Assembly (NCBI RefSeq): GCF_002157585.1
Contig: NZ_BDGB01000065.1
Span: forward strand, 1 to 55,542
From: Lentilactobacillus parakefiri
GTDB taxonomy: Bacteria > Bacillota > Bacilli > Lactobacillales > Lactobacillaceae
Reading direction: 5' to 3'
DNA: 55,542 nucleotides
The notes beneath the pieces were generated by a model. That model had not been told where the DNA came from. It searched no databases and was given only the letters and a program-made list of their open reading frames with translations. The translations under genes and the position numbers were made by a program. This document shows, in pieces, positions 24,653 through 33,837 of this stretch; the stretch's first letter is position 1; each line of letters opens with the position of its first letter.

Positions 24653-25339
24653 TTATTTTTGTAAATCACGGAAGATTTCCTGCATTTTGTTTTCAATGCC
24701 GAACAGCTCGCTGGCATATTCTTTAAGATTGCCAGTATGCTGTTCAACCTTTTCTTCCGGAACATCTGTCTTGTAACGCAGCTTGTGTTCCAAACTAGCC
24801 CACATGTCCATCCCAATCGTTCTCAGCTGAACTTCAATTGGGACATCGAACACACCATTGGATTGAAAGACGGGCACCGACACCACCAAATGCAGGCTGC
24901 GATAGCCGCTGGGTTTAGGATCCTTGATGTAGTCTTTTCTTTTGATCAATGTCACGTCGGATTGCTGAACCAGGGCATCTTCGACCCGATAAACGTCATC
25001 GATGTAGTTAGTAATCACCCGGATGCCGCCGACGTCTAAAATTTTGTGATGGATGGTGTCCATGTTCAACGGATAGCCCTTCCGCTGAATTTTGCCCACC
25101 AGACTGCGGACACTTTTCATCCGTTCTTCCATGTGATGGATCGGATTATGATCATAATTCATTGAATATTCTTCATCCAGATTTTCCAGCTTGGTGCCAA
25201 TCTCGTTGACCCCCGAGTGCCGCAATTGATAGATTTGGGCTAATTCTTTGAGATCACCAATCTGGCTTTTCATTGGTAATTTATCCAACTCTTTCATAAT
25301 CTGCTTAACATCCATAAAGTTACTACGTTCCAGTATCAT
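24653..25339 (-). CDS. Small alarmone synthetase (RelP/RelQ-type GTP pyrophosphokinase)
   Basis: The 228-aa protein is a single-domain RelA/SpoT synthetase without hydrolase or C-terminal regulatory domains. It would make (p)ppGpp from ATP and GTP or GDP. Family features are visible: DVGGIRVITNYIDDVYRVED, KDYIKDPKPSGYRSLHLVV, and VPIEVQLRTIGMDMWASLEHKLRYK with the catalytic Glu. The ATG at 25339 follows AAGGTGGAATTAAAC; an in-frame GTG twelve bases upstream lies inside that site. It starts 28 bp after cls and is probably cotranscribed. I lean to the RelP (YwaC) branch but cannot confirm it. Confidence 0.92.
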   Translation of the reverse strand: MILERSNFMDVKQIMKELDKLPMKSQIGDLKELAQIYQLRHSGVNEIGTKLENLDEEYSMNYDHNPIHHMEERMKSVRSLVGKIQRKGYPLNMDTIHHKILDVGGIRVITNYIDDVYRVEDALVQQSDVTLIKRKDYIKDPKPSGYRSLHLVVSVPVFQSNGVFDVPIEVQLRTIGMDMWASLEHKLRYKTDVPEEKVEQHTGNLKEYASELFGIENKMQEIFRDLQK

Positions 25340-25367
25340 GTTTAATTCCACCTTACATATTCAACTA

Positions 25368-26828
25368 TTACAAAATGGGTGACAAAAGCCGGCTAAACGT
25401 CTGCTTAAATTTCAGCCACAGCGACTGTTCTTCAAACATCTTCGGCGTCTGCAATTCACTGACATCGATGTCGTTCAAGAAGATATCGTGCAAATCGGCC
25501 GAGAACTTTTGGTCGTAAATAAATGCGTTAATCTCAAAATTTAACTTAAAACTACGATAATCCAGATTTGCGGAGCCAACTGAGGCAATTTTGTCGTCAA
25601 TCACCATCGTTTTGGCATGTAAAAAGCCGTTTCCGTAATAATAAATTTTAACGCCTTCTTCAGCCAGCTGCCGGGCGTAATACTGGGTCGCCCGATAGAC
25701 AAACGGGTGATCGGGCATACTTGGCACCATGATCCGAACGTCGACGCCAGACATGGCCGCAATCCGCAGAGCATCCATGACACTATCGTCAGGGATCAGG
25801 TAAGGCGATTGAATCCAGCAGTAATCCTTCGCCATGGTAATTAATTTGATGTAACCCATCTTAATCTGTTGCAAATCCGAATCCGGTCCACTGGAGACAA
25901 TCTGCATGTTGACATTGCCTTTAGTGGTCGTAACCGGGAAGTATTTGGGTTCAACTTGATCCTCATCAATTTGATCACGAGGACTGGTTGCGTTCCAATC
26001 AAGGATAAATCGGGCTTGCAGGCCAAAGACACCGGAGCCGATAATTCGAATATGCGTATCACGCCAGTTGCCGAATTTTTTCTTGCGACCCAAGTATTGG
26101 TCACCAATGTTGAAGCCACCAGTATAGCCAATGGTTCCGTCAATGACAATAATCTTTCTGTGATCACGGAAGTTAATCCGGAAATCCAGCAGAACGGAGC
26201 GGGTATTCAAGAATGGAAAGGCTTTGCCGCCAGCATCAACCAGTGGCTGGAAGAACTTTCGTGTCGTTCCCATTGACCCCCATGAATCGTAAATCACCCG
26301 GACCTCAACGCCTTCATGGGCTTTTTTAACCAACAAATCTAAAATTTCATTGCCGATTTGATCGTTATAAAAAGTATAGAACTCAATATGAATGCTCTTT
26401 TTGGCGGCTTCAAGGTCACCGATAATCTTATGGAACAGCGCGTTGCCACCGGTAAAAATATGAACTTTATTTTGTCTGGATAAGAACGCGTGATCGGTGG
26501 TCATGAACATATCGACGGCAGTCTTGGCGTCAGTCACGACGGCATCAGCTGGCGTCTTTTCATCATGGCCCAACTGTTTTCGCTGTTCATTCAGCCGCTC
26601 ATCCAGCTGCATTTGAACGTGCTTATGTAATTTGAATAACCGGTTCTTGGGTAATTTTCGGCCGAGAAAGGCATAGGCAATAAAGCCAACCAGCGGCAAA
26701 AAGACCAGCACCAACAGCCAGGCCCAAATTGCGGCAATATCACGTTTCTCCCTAAACACCGTAAAAATCGCCAAAATTGCGTTAATGACGACAATCACAT
26801 TAAAAACCGTCGACCAATCAATAGTCAT
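25368..26828 (-). CDS. cls: Cardiolipin synthase
   Basis: The 486-aa protein has two N-terminal membrane helices (about residues 7-25 and 33-55) and two phospholipase D HKD motifs: His223/Lys225/Asp230 (DHRKIIVID) and His404/Lys406/Asp411 (LHAKTMVIDD). It joins two phosphatidylglycerols into cardiolipin at the membrane. Length is normal. GGGGAGGAAAAA precedes the ATG. It is the first gene of a likely operon with the alarmone synthetase, which would link membrane and stringent responses. Confidence 0.96.
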   Translation of the reverse strand: MTIDWSTVFNVIVVINAILAIFTVFREKRDIAAIWAWLLVLVFLPLVGFIAYAFLGRKLPKNRLFKLHKHVQMQLDERLNEQRKQLGHDEKTPADAVVTDAKTAVDMFMTTDHAFLSRQNKVHIFTGGNALFHKIIGDLEAAKKSIHIEFYTFYNDQIGNEILDLLVKKAHEGVEVRVIYDSWGSMGTTRKFFQPLVDAGGKAFPFLNTRSVLLDFRINFRDHRKIIVIDGTIGYTGGFNIGDQYLGRKKKFGNWRDTHIRIIGSGVFGLQARFILDWNATSPRDQIDEDQVEPKYFPVTTTKGNVNMQIVSSGPDSDLQQIKMGYIKLITMAKDYCWIQSPYLIPDDSVMDALRIAAMSGVDVRIMVPSMPDHPFVYRATQYYARQLAEEGVKIYYYGNGFLHAKTMVIDDKIASVGSANLDYRSFKLNFEINAFIYDQKFSADLHDIFLNDIDVSELQTPKMFEEQSLWLKFKQTFSRLLSPIL

Positions 26829-26905
26829 TTTTTCCTCCCCGCAGCCACTTTTAGGCTAAAATAAGAATGCATACTGTAAGTATACTAGAAAGAAGCGGAA
26901 AAATT

Positions 26906-27055
26906 ATGGATTTATTCAATTTTCTTGTGGTGGGAATTCACGGTGTCCATTCGATTCGTTTTATTCACTTTATTTTCAATGAACAACCGCTCCTAGGCAT
27001 CGGGCTGATCGTGGCCTTGGCGCTCTATATGATTTATCGCTATATGAACCGATAG
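26906..27055 (+). CDS. Small membrane protein (49 aa)
   Basis: ATG at 26906 follows GAAAGAAGCGG. The product has an amphipathic N-terminus with several His residues and a C-terminal hydrophobic helix (LLGIGLIVALALYMIY). Family not recognised. It is divergent from cls and 47 bp upstream of the DHA2 exporter gene, so it may be cotranscribed with it. Confidence 0.5.
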   Translation: MDLFNFLVVGIHGVHSIRFIHFIFNEQPLLGIGLIVALALYMIYRYMNR

Positions 27056-27102
27056 TAACCACTGGGTTATTAAATCTAATTGAGAATGGAAGTTAATAGT
27101 TA

Positions 27103-28680
27103 ATGATGAAAAAACAAACGCAAGCTGCCCGCTGGATTGCTCTCTCCGCGATGGGGTTGGGCGTCTTCATGGGCCTATTGGACGTGACGGTCGTCAATGT
27201 CGCCCTTCCGACGATGGCTAAAGGGTTCAATACCACCTTTACAAATTTACAGTGGGTGCTGAACGCCTACACATTGGTCTACGCCGTCACCTTGATGATT
27301 ATGTCCAAGCTGGGTGATATGTATGGTCGAAAGAAAATCTTTTTGTGGTCAATGATTCTCTTTGTCATTGCCTCAGCGATTAATGGCATGGCGCCCAGCC
27401 TATTTATCCTCGATATCAGCCGTGGCATTCAAGCCGTGGGTGGTGCTGGGATGATGTCGTTATCGATGGCTCTGGTTGCCTCTAATTTTGACGGTAAAGA
27501 GCGTGGCTTAGCACTCGGCATACTGGGATCGATCATCGGCGTCTCTTCAGCTTCCGGTCCTTTAATCGGCGGTTATTTGGTTGAACACTTCGGTTGGCCT
27601 GCGATCTTTTATGTGAATGTGCCATTCGGGATTCTAGCCGTGATACTGACGATCTTTTACGTTCGGGAAACCCCAAGCTATGGAAAAGACCACAAGATCG
27701 ACTTGGCAGGCATGTTCCTCTCGGCGATTGGCCTGTTTGCCGTGATCTATGGCCTAATCGTCAAGGAGGGGCACCCGCACTGGGCTTGGGTCGACGGCCG
27801 AGTCAGTGGGTTAATTGCCGGCGGGATCGTCATAATGGCTTTCTTTGTCTGGGTTGAAATGCGGGTTGAGGATCCAATGATTGACATCAAGATGTTTAAA
27901 CGTCCTCATTTTCTTGGTACCATTCTGATCGCATTTGCCTTAGGGTCTGGGATTTACGCTTATAACGCTTTTTTGACCGCCCTCATGCAGAACTACATCG
28001 GTTATTCGGCTGTCCAGACAGGGGTTCGACAGCTGACCATTAGTGCCTGGTCGCTGGTCCTCGGGCCCGTTGCCGGAATCCTCAGTTCCAGATATTCAAA
28101 AAAATGGATGATTGTGGGCAGCATGCTGCTCGGGGGCATCGGCTTCTTCTTAATGGCTCATTCGATCAGTCCGCTCGTCACCTTTGTCGAATTATGGCCC
28201 GGTATGGTATTGATGGGGATTGCTAACGGAATGGTCAATCCATTGCTTAATACTGCCGGCATGGAAGGGACGCTTCCTCAGGAAATGGGCATGGTATCCG
28301 GTTTGTTAAACGTCTTTCGCCAGTTTGGTACCACAGTCGGCGTGGTTGGTTTGGGCCTGATTCAGGATACACAATACGAGAACCACTTGAATGCCCATAT
28401 GCCTGACCTAGAGATGCCGACCAAAGTGATGACTGCCATCAAGGAAGCCCTCATTAATGCTGGCCCATTTTCAGGACACACCATCGCCTTCTCTAACAGA
28501 ATGGCACACATGCCGTTTGCTGGAAGCCTGCAGAAAGTCGTTATTCAGGCTTATGACAACGGTATGGCCGCTGTGGCCGTTACTTCTGGCATGATTGTGA
28601 TTGTGGGTGGTATTGGTGCTGCGCTGTTGATGAAAAATCATGTCGATAGCGTGCATTTAGATGTTAACCAACATAAATAG
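27103..28680 (+). CDS. DHA2-family multidrug efflux transporter (EmrB/QacA type)
   Basis: The 525-aa major facilitator has about 14 membrane segments. The DHA2 signatures LDVTVVNVALPTMAKGF (first helix) and LGDMYGRKKIFLWS (motif A) are clear, as is GPLIGGYLVEHFGWPAIFYVNVPFG (motif C and following). It would export drugs or toxic compounds by proton antiport. GAATGGAAG lies before tandem ATGs. The gene is followed by a family 1 hairpin element that may end transcription. The substrate is unknown. Confidence 0.93.
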   Translation: MMKKQTQAARWIALSAMGLGVFMGLLDVTVVNVALPTMAKGFNTTFTNLQWVLNAYTLVYAVTLMIMSKLGDMYGRKKIFLWSMILFVIASAINGMAPSLFILDISRGIQAVGGAGMMSLSMALVASNFDGKERGLALGILGSIIGVSSASGPLIGGYLVEHFGWPAIFYVNVPFGILAVILTIFYVRETPSYGKDHKIDLAGMFLSAIGLFAVIYGLIVKEGHPHWAWVDGRVSGLIAGGIVIMAFFVWVEMRVEDPMIDIKMFKRPHFLGTILIAFALGSGIYAYNAFLTALMQNYIGYSAVQTGVRQLTISAWSLVLGPVAGILSSRYSKKWMIVGSMLLGGIGFFLMAHSISPLVTFVELWPGMVLMGIANGMVNPLLNTAGMEGTLPQEMGMVSGLLNVFRQFGTTVGVVGLGLIQDTQYENHLNAHMPDLEMPTKVMTAIKEALINAGPFSGHTIAFSNRMAHMPFAGSLQKVVIQAYDNGMAAVAVTSGMIVIVGGIGAALLMKNHVDSVHLDVNQHK

Positions 28681-28872
28681 GAGATAAAGCTGGGACATAT
28701 GTCCGAATGATCAGCAGAACGGTTTACGTTGATCACCGACATTACCGAGCCAAAACTTGCTCCAACCGGCTGATCCCGGCCATATAACGCAATTAGGCAG
28801 TCGTTCCAAGTTCAGGAACAACTGCCTAATTACGTGTATATTCTGGGATCAAAACACCTCTGTCCCAATCTC
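28681..28872 (+). repeat. Hairpin element family 1, copy 3
   Basis: The element opens with GAGATAAAGCTGGGACA and closes with TGTCCCAATCTC. The core runs from GATCCCGGCCATATAA (28772) to GTATATTCTGGGATC (28850), 79 nt. The apical stem pairs AATTAGGCAGTcGTTCC with GGAACaACTGCCTAATT. The words CGGCTGATCCCGGCCATRTAA and ATTCTGGGATCAAAACRCCTC are shared with copy 2, while the stem between them is unrelated. It starts right after the exporter stop codon. Confidence 0.8.
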
Positions 28873-28950
28873 GCCTATGCGGGCCTATCAGCCCATCTAA
28901 TAAAACATGTCCTCTGAGAAATATTTTGCCAACGAAAAATGTTAGAAAAA

Positions 28951-29712
28951 TTACGAGACTGTCTTAAGCGCCGTTTTCAGGGCTCTCATAGTCATTTCTG
29001 TTTTCAGTTGATCAGTATATCGCATAAGCGCATTAGAATCTGCTTTAGGATGTGCCCGCTTATAAATGCCAACTTTCTGTTTGATAGCAAGTCTCATTTG
29101 CTTTTGAAGCATTTTTTGTTTTTTGGCCCCCGTACTCTTCTGCCATCTATCCAGTTTTTGGGCTTGGTTCACTGACATGACCACCCACAAACGTTTAGGA
29201 AGATACAACACAGTCCGTTGCTTAATCAGCTGGTGATCATTGTGATCAAAAGAAAGCAGCCATTTATATCTGGGAGATTTGAATACCCATTCGGTTTTTT
29301 TAGTCATCAGCTTGGTGCTTCGCACATTATCAACTTGGTATGTGGCTTTCTTCTTAGCGGAGGAAACGATGTCTTTTTTGTCAGGGACAAAATGGGACAT
29401 CGGTTTTAGGCTTGTTTTTGTTGGCCGATAAATCATCACATAATTGTTTGATTTAGTGCCGATCTGTTTCACAATCAATGTACTGACTGGTGATTTGATA
29501 TTCCCGGCAGTTTCAATATTCTTTGACGTATCAATAGTGGTTTTCTTTTCCATCCCCCAATGCATTGAGAGATTGGCAGATAATGCCACACTGAGCATTA
29601 ATAGCAACCCGGTTGTAATTGTTCCAATTGTCCACCTCAGCGCTGAATTGTTGATGAAAAGACAAGAGACAAACATCAAAATCGTGAAAATAATTAACAT
29701 ATAAACAATCAT
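28951..29712 (-). CDS. DUF4811 protein
   Basis: The 253-aa protein has two N-terminal membrane helices (about residues 2-21 and 27-48) and an external domain rich in Lys and Ser. This layout and the text SPVSTLIVKQIGTKSNNYVMIYR match the DUF4811 proteins that lactobacilli encode beside DHA2 exporters. Its start overlaps the exporter stop by four bases (ATGA), so the two are translationally coupled. An accessory role in export is likely but untested here. Confidence 0.85.
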   Translation of the reverse strand: MIVYMLIIFTILMFVSCLFINNSALRWTIGTITTGLLLMLSVALSANLSMHWGMEKKTTIDTSKNIETAGNIKSPVSTLIVKQIGTKSNNYVMIYRPTKTSLKPMSHFVPDKKDIVSSAKKKATYQVDNVRSTKLMTKKTEWVFKSPRYKWLLSFDHNDHQLIKQRTVLYLPKRLWVVMSVNQAQKLDRWQKSTGAKKQKMLQKQMRLAIKQKVGIYKRAHPKADSNALMRYTDQLKTEMTMRALKTALKTVS

Positions 29713-31211
29713 TTTTGATCCCCCTTTTCAGCAACCGGCTTGGTATTTTTTATAAAGAAGGCAAAGCATAACCCAAGCACAGCAAACAGGAATCCAATCG
29801 CAAAAGATACTCTAAACCCATCTATGGACGCACTGAGAGCTTTAGCGGCATATAGCATTGGATCTTGAAGTTTCAACAAATGATCGGGCATGTTGTGATT
29901 GATAATGTTTTGGGTAACCGATGAAAGAAGGGCGACAGCAACAGACGATCCAATTTGTCGAGCGGTATTATTAGCTGCACTCGCGTGAGAAGAGAGTTCG
30001 CGAGGAATAGCATCCATGGCACTTGTAGTCAAAGGCATCATTACCAGGGCAATCCCAATCATTCTAATAGCGTAAATAACGATAATTAACGCCTGGGAGG
30101 TATTCTCTGTCAGAAAAGCAAATGGCAGTGTTCCAATGGCAAGCAGTCCAAAGCCAACAAACGTAAGCCGTCGAACACCAACCCTATTAAATAAAAATCC
30201 AGACACCGGAGAAAGGATTCCCATAAATAGCGCTCCTCCTAACAGCGTTAAGCCGGAATGAAAAGGTGATAGCCCCAAAGCATTTTGGAGGTATGTCGGT
30301 AACATCATTTCAACACCGTACATTGCCATCATGACAAAGATGATCGCTATAGTTGGAATTGTAAAATCTTTGACGGCGAAAACCCTAACATCCAGAAATG
30401 GTTCTTTTAACTTTAGCTGACGCAAAGTAAATACTGTCAGTAAAACGATTCCAATAATAATTGGTAGAATCACATACTTAATGCTTGTCCATCCATAGTC
30501 GGCCACATTCGTCAATCCCAACAAAAAGCCTGTGAACCCGACGAAAGAAAGGAATAATGATGGAAAATCCAACTTAATTTTGTGATTGGGGATCACATCT
30601 TTCATAAAATATAAAGCAAAAATAAGCATTATGGCGATCATGATCATTGGAATTAAAAAGATATTACGCCAAGAATCGGAAATCACCAAGCCCAAAATAT
30701 GATGATCCCGGCTCAAAATCCAGCCAGAAGGTGTTGGTCCTAATGCAGGTGCCAAGCCAACAACCAGTCCTGATATACCCATGGCAACAGGAATCTGTCT
30801 AACTGGAAACACATTCATAATAACTGACTGTATAATTGGCAACATCGTACCAAACGCAACCGCCGCAACAATCCGTCCCACAAGAAAGATCCACCAATTA
30901 GCAGAACTTGCAGGTGTAAAAAATGAGATTAACATGCCCAGCAACAAACAACCATATACACCAATATTTAACCATTTGGTTGGAATTCGAGTTGCCAAAT
31001 AAGCTGACAGTGGAATGATGGCGCCATTTACCAGCAAAAACCAGGTTGTTGCCTGCTGAGCTGTGCTCAAACTAATCTTAAACGCGCGCATCAAAGATGG
31101 AATCGCAGTTGCCATTGAAGTTTGCATTAAAGAACCTGCAAATGTTGCCACCAATGTAATTGTCAGTAAAATTCCTGCATTATATTTCTTCCCATGTACA
31201 TCAATACCCAT
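29709..31211 (-). CDS. DHA2-family MDR transporter
   Basis: The protein is a 500-aa major facilitator with about 14 helices. SMATAIPSLMRAFKISLSTAQQATTWFLL marks the first helix pair and PALGPTPSGWILS the motif C region. The ATG at 31211 follows GCGGAGGAAC; the longer reading from 31250 has no ribosome binding site. It is divergent from a TetR gene, a common layout in which the repressor controls the pump, and is coupled to the DUF4811 gene downstream. Confidence 0.93.
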   Translation of the reverse strand: MGIDVHGKKYNAGILLTITLVATFAGSLMQTSMATAIPSLMRAFKISLSTAQQATTWFLLVNGAIIPLSAYLATRIPTKWLNIGVYGCLLLGMLISFFTPASSANWWIFLVGRIVAAVAFGTMLPIIQSVIMNVFPVRQIPVAMGISGLVVGLAPALGPTPSGWILSRDHHILGLVISDSWRNIFLIPMIMIAIMLIFALYFMKDVIPNHKIKLDFPSLFLSFVGFTGFLLGLTNVADYGWTSIKYVILPIIIGIVLLTVFTLRQLKLKEPFLDVRVFAVKDFTIPTIAIIFVMMAMYGVEMMLPTYLQNALGLSPFHSGLTLLGGALFMGILSPVSGFLFNRVGVRRLTFVGFGLLAIGTLPFAFLTENTSQALIIVIYAIRMIGIALVMMPLTTSAMDAIPRELSSHASAANNTARQIGSSVAVALLSSVTQNIINHNMPDHLLKLQDPMLYAAKALSASIDGFRVSFAIGFLFAVLGLCFAFFIKNTKPVAEKGDQK

Positions 31212-31376
31212 TAAACAGTTCCTCCGCTCAATTAACTTTTTACTACTCATAGAATTTACATCTACGCTTAGTCAAGGTCTACAACAAATTTCATCGTCAT
31301 GTCCTATTTGCAACAGACTATCGTATTTTGTCTTAAAACATGTTAAATTAAACTAAAGAACCTAAGAAGGTGCAAA

Positions 31377-31958
31377 ATGGCATATACAAAAAAGCAGTCA
31401 ATCACTAAAAAACATTTTAAACTCGCTTTGCTTCACTTATTAAAATCAAAAAGTTTTAATGAAGTTACCATAAAAGATATTACTGACACGGCCGAATACG
31501 ATCGCAGCAGTTTTTATCGGTACTTTGATGATAAATATCAACTACTTGAAGAAATTGAGAATGAACTAATACAAGGTATCGAAAATAAATACAAAGCTGT
31601 GGCTCAACAAAACGGTTCAATGGTTTTTGATACTTCAGTAATGGTCTCGTTATTATCCATATTCGATAACCAATCTGTTTTATCCGTCATCTCGTTACTA
31701 ATGGGCGATAATGGTGACAGATCATTTGAATCAAAAATGACTCGGATGTTCCATAAAATATTTTACGATCGTTCACAAACAACACCCAATCAGTCTGAAA
31801 AAAATGATCTAATTGGGCAATACCTGGCAGGCTTATTTATTCAAACTATTCGTTATAAATCTTCTCCCCGCCCAATAATGACAACAAAACAATTGGCAGT
31901 GACTTTAAATGACATTTATTTCCATGGATTTGTAACTTCCCTACACAATCATCAATAA
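31377..31958 (+). CDS. TetR/AcrR-family regulator (divergent from the DHA2 pump)
   Basis: The 193-aa protein has an N-terminal HTH (about residues 8-55: KHFKLALLHLLKSKSFNEVTIKDITDTAEYDRSSFYRYF shortened here to its key words NEVTIKDIT and SSFYRYFDDKY) and a variable ligand domain. It is divergent from the exporter with 165 bp between starts, so it likely represses that operon. AAGAAGGTG precedes the ATG. I could not pick a confident operator in the shared region. Effector unknown. Confidence 0.9.
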   Translation: MAYTKKQSITKKHFKLALLHLLKSKSFNEVTIKDITDTAEYDRSSFYRYFDDKYQLLEEIENELIQGIENKYKAVAQQNGSMVFDTSVMVSLLSIFDNQSVLSVISLLMGDNGDRSFESKMTRMFHKIFYDRSQTTPNQSEKNDLIGQYLAGLFIQTIRYKSSPRPIMTTKQLAVTLNDIYFHGFVTSLHNHQ

Positions 31959-31967
31959 TCAAATCAA

Positions 31968-32027
31968 AACAGCTGGTCAGTCATCAACAAAGATTGTGTT
32001 GATGACTGACCAGCTGTTAATTTTTTA
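31968..32027 (+). terminator. Strong terminator with 22-bp perfect arms
   Basis: Arms 31968-31989 and 31997-32018 are perfect inverted repeats of 22 bp around a 7-nt loop, then AATTTTTT. It starts 9 bp after the TetR stop codon and sits between convergent genes. Confidence 0.92.
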
Positions 32028-32049
32028 TAGACTTTACAAATAATATTAT

Positions 32050-33030
32050 CTACTGCTTCCCAATGATATCAACCATTTTTTCAATTGCGTCCCGAGCTTC
32101 AGGAATCGGAAATAAAGGGAATACATGATTCATTTTACTGTAATTGTAGATTGTAACATCCCACTCACGCGCCAAAGCTTTATGATAAAACTTCCTAGCA
32201 TCCGGATTCAAAATATCGTGGGTCCCAGTGAACACGGTTATTGGGGGAAGACTCGAGGAATCGCCATAGATGGGGCTAACTAATGGATCGTGTACATCCA
32301 AATCACCTGCATATTCTCTTCCAAGATACGTTAAGTTCTTCAACCCCAAAATTGGATCCAGGGGGTCGATGACTTTCATATCAGGATTGGAATTACTGAT
32401 ATCAAGCCACGGTGAAATGAGAATTGCCTGTTGTGGTAGTGGCACCTGATTGTCCCTTAAGTACTGCATGAACCCCAAGATAAGCCTTCCACCAGCTGAA
32501 TCACCCATGAAGATCATCTTTTTAGGATCAATGCCATCGTCATTTAATAAGTGATTATAAGTGTCCAAAATCATTGAAAAGACGTCATCAACATGGTAGG
32601 CCGGCGCCTTGGGATAGATCGGCATAATTACTTTCGCACCGGATTTATCAGCTATCTTCTTCAGCATATCAAAGTGCTGTGGAAAAGGTTGACCCCAATA
32701 GGCCCCACCATGAATATAAAAGATGTACTTTCCTTGGTAGCTGTTAACAGGAGGATTATAAGCCAAAACATTTCGCTGACCTTCAAAATAGTGGAAATGA
32801 CTGACCATTTTCGCCGTCACCGGTATTTCATAAGGTGTTTTGCTTCTTTTCAAAGCACTCTGATAATCTTGGGATGATTTAATTACCGGAACGAAATCAA
32901 CTAGAGAAAGGGACTTCTCGGTGATTCGGCTCATCAAGCTCCGATTCTCAGCCAGCGCCTGATATTTCTGGTAGGCGGCCATCCCTAAAATAGTTCCCGC
33001 AAGAAAAAGTTTACTATTCCTTTTAATCAT
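32050..33030 (-). CDS. Alpha/beta hydrolase (HSL-type esterase)
   Basis: The 326-aa protein has the hormone-sensitive-lipase pattern: oxyanion motif YIHGGAYWG at about residues 105-113 and nucleophile elbow GDSAGG near 178-183. The likely acid is in the DPLDP/HDILNPDAR region and the His in MNHVFPLFP. The N-terminus (LFLAGTILGMAAYQKY) is hydrophobic and may anchor it in the membrane. It is the last gene of the minus-strand operon that starts at 35715. It would cleave small esters; the substrate is unknown. Confidence 0.88.
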   Translation of the reverse strand: MIKRNSKLFLAGTILGMAAYQKYQALAENRSLMSRITEKSLSLVDFVPVIKSSQDYQSALKRSKTPYEIPVTAKMVSHFHYFEGQRNVLAYNPPVNSYQGKYIFYIHGGAYWGQPFPQHFDMLKKIADKSGAKVIMPIYPKAPAYHVDDVFSMILDTYNHLLNDDGIDPKKMIFMGDSAGGRLILGFMQYLRDNQVPLPQQAILISPWLDISNSNPDMKVIDPLDPILGLKNLTYLGREYAGDLDVHDPLVSPIYGDSSSLPPITVFTGTHDILNPDARKFYHKALAREWDVTIYNYSKMNHVFPLFPIPEARDAIEKMVDIIGKQ

Positions 33031-33058
33031 TGTATTTCTCCTTTGATTATTAGCTGGT

Positions 33059-33808
33059 CTATCCTCTGCCTGCTAACGACCCACCATCAATCACAATTTC
33101 AGAACCAGTTGTATATTCGGATTCATCAGAAGCTAAATACGTTACAGCTTTTGCAATATTAACTGGTGATCCAATCTTTGGAATCGGAACATCAGAGTTT
33201 TCCAAATATGCCTTGGTCTGCGAATCGACTATATCGGTGCTAACCAAGCCTGGATGAACAGAGTTTACACGAATACTCTTTCCCATTTTGACAGCTTCCA
33301 CTGCAGCAGTTTTGGTCAAAAGTCGAGTACCGCCCTTTGCAGCAGAATAACTTCCAGCCCCAGGCATTGGCGTAATAATTCCTAGGATTGACGAAATGTT
33401 GACAATAGAACCTTTGTCCATCTTGTTTAGGGCTTCTCTAACGCCCAAAAAGTTCCCAGTTAAATCAATATCCATCACTTGCTGCCACTCTTCTAATGAG
33501 GTCTGGGCGATCATTTTTCCAGCACCCCCGACACCCGCATTATTAACTAAAATATCAAAGCCGCCAAATTGTTTAATAGTTTGGTCAACAACTCGTTGCC
33601 AGTCGGCTTCTCTGCTGACATCCTGCTTCATATACTGAATTTCATCTGGACCCCCAAGTTCTTTGGCAACGGTATTGCCTAATGACTCCCGCCTGCCAGT
33701 GATCACTACCTTGGCACCTTCGGAAAGAAAGTCTTGAGCAACTGCTTTTCCAATCCCCGAAATGCCTCCGGTTATGATTGCAACTTTATTTGTTAATCGA
33801 TTTACCAT
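33059..33808 (-). CDS. Short-chain dehydrogenase/reductase
   Basis: This 249-aa classical SDR has TGGISGIGKAVA near residue 12, NNAGVGG at about 86, catalytic Ser in NISSILG, and YSAAKGG as the Tyr-Lys pair. GSEIVIDGG is at the C-terminus. The ATG at 33808 follows AAGGGAGATCGG; an upstream reading from 33832 lacks a site. It lies in the operon with two alpha/beta hydrolases and an MDR oxidoreductase, suggesting a shared pathway acting on a carbonyl or ester compound. Substrate unknown. Confidence 0.9.
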   Translation of the reverse strand: MVNRLTNKVAIITGGISGIGKAVAQDFLSEGAKVVITGRRESLGNTVAKELGGPDEIQYMKQDVSREADWQRVVDQTIKQFGGFDILVNNAGVGGAGKMIAQTSLEEWQQVMDIDLTGNFLGVREALNKMDKGSIVNISSILGIITPMPGAGSYSAAKGGTRLLTKTAAVEAVKMGKSIRVNSVHPGLVSTDIVDSQTKAYLENSDVPIPKIGSPVNIAKAVTYLASDESEYTTGSEIVIDGGSLAGRG

Positions 33809-33837
33809 TTCCGATCTCCCTTGTATGTTCAAAATTA

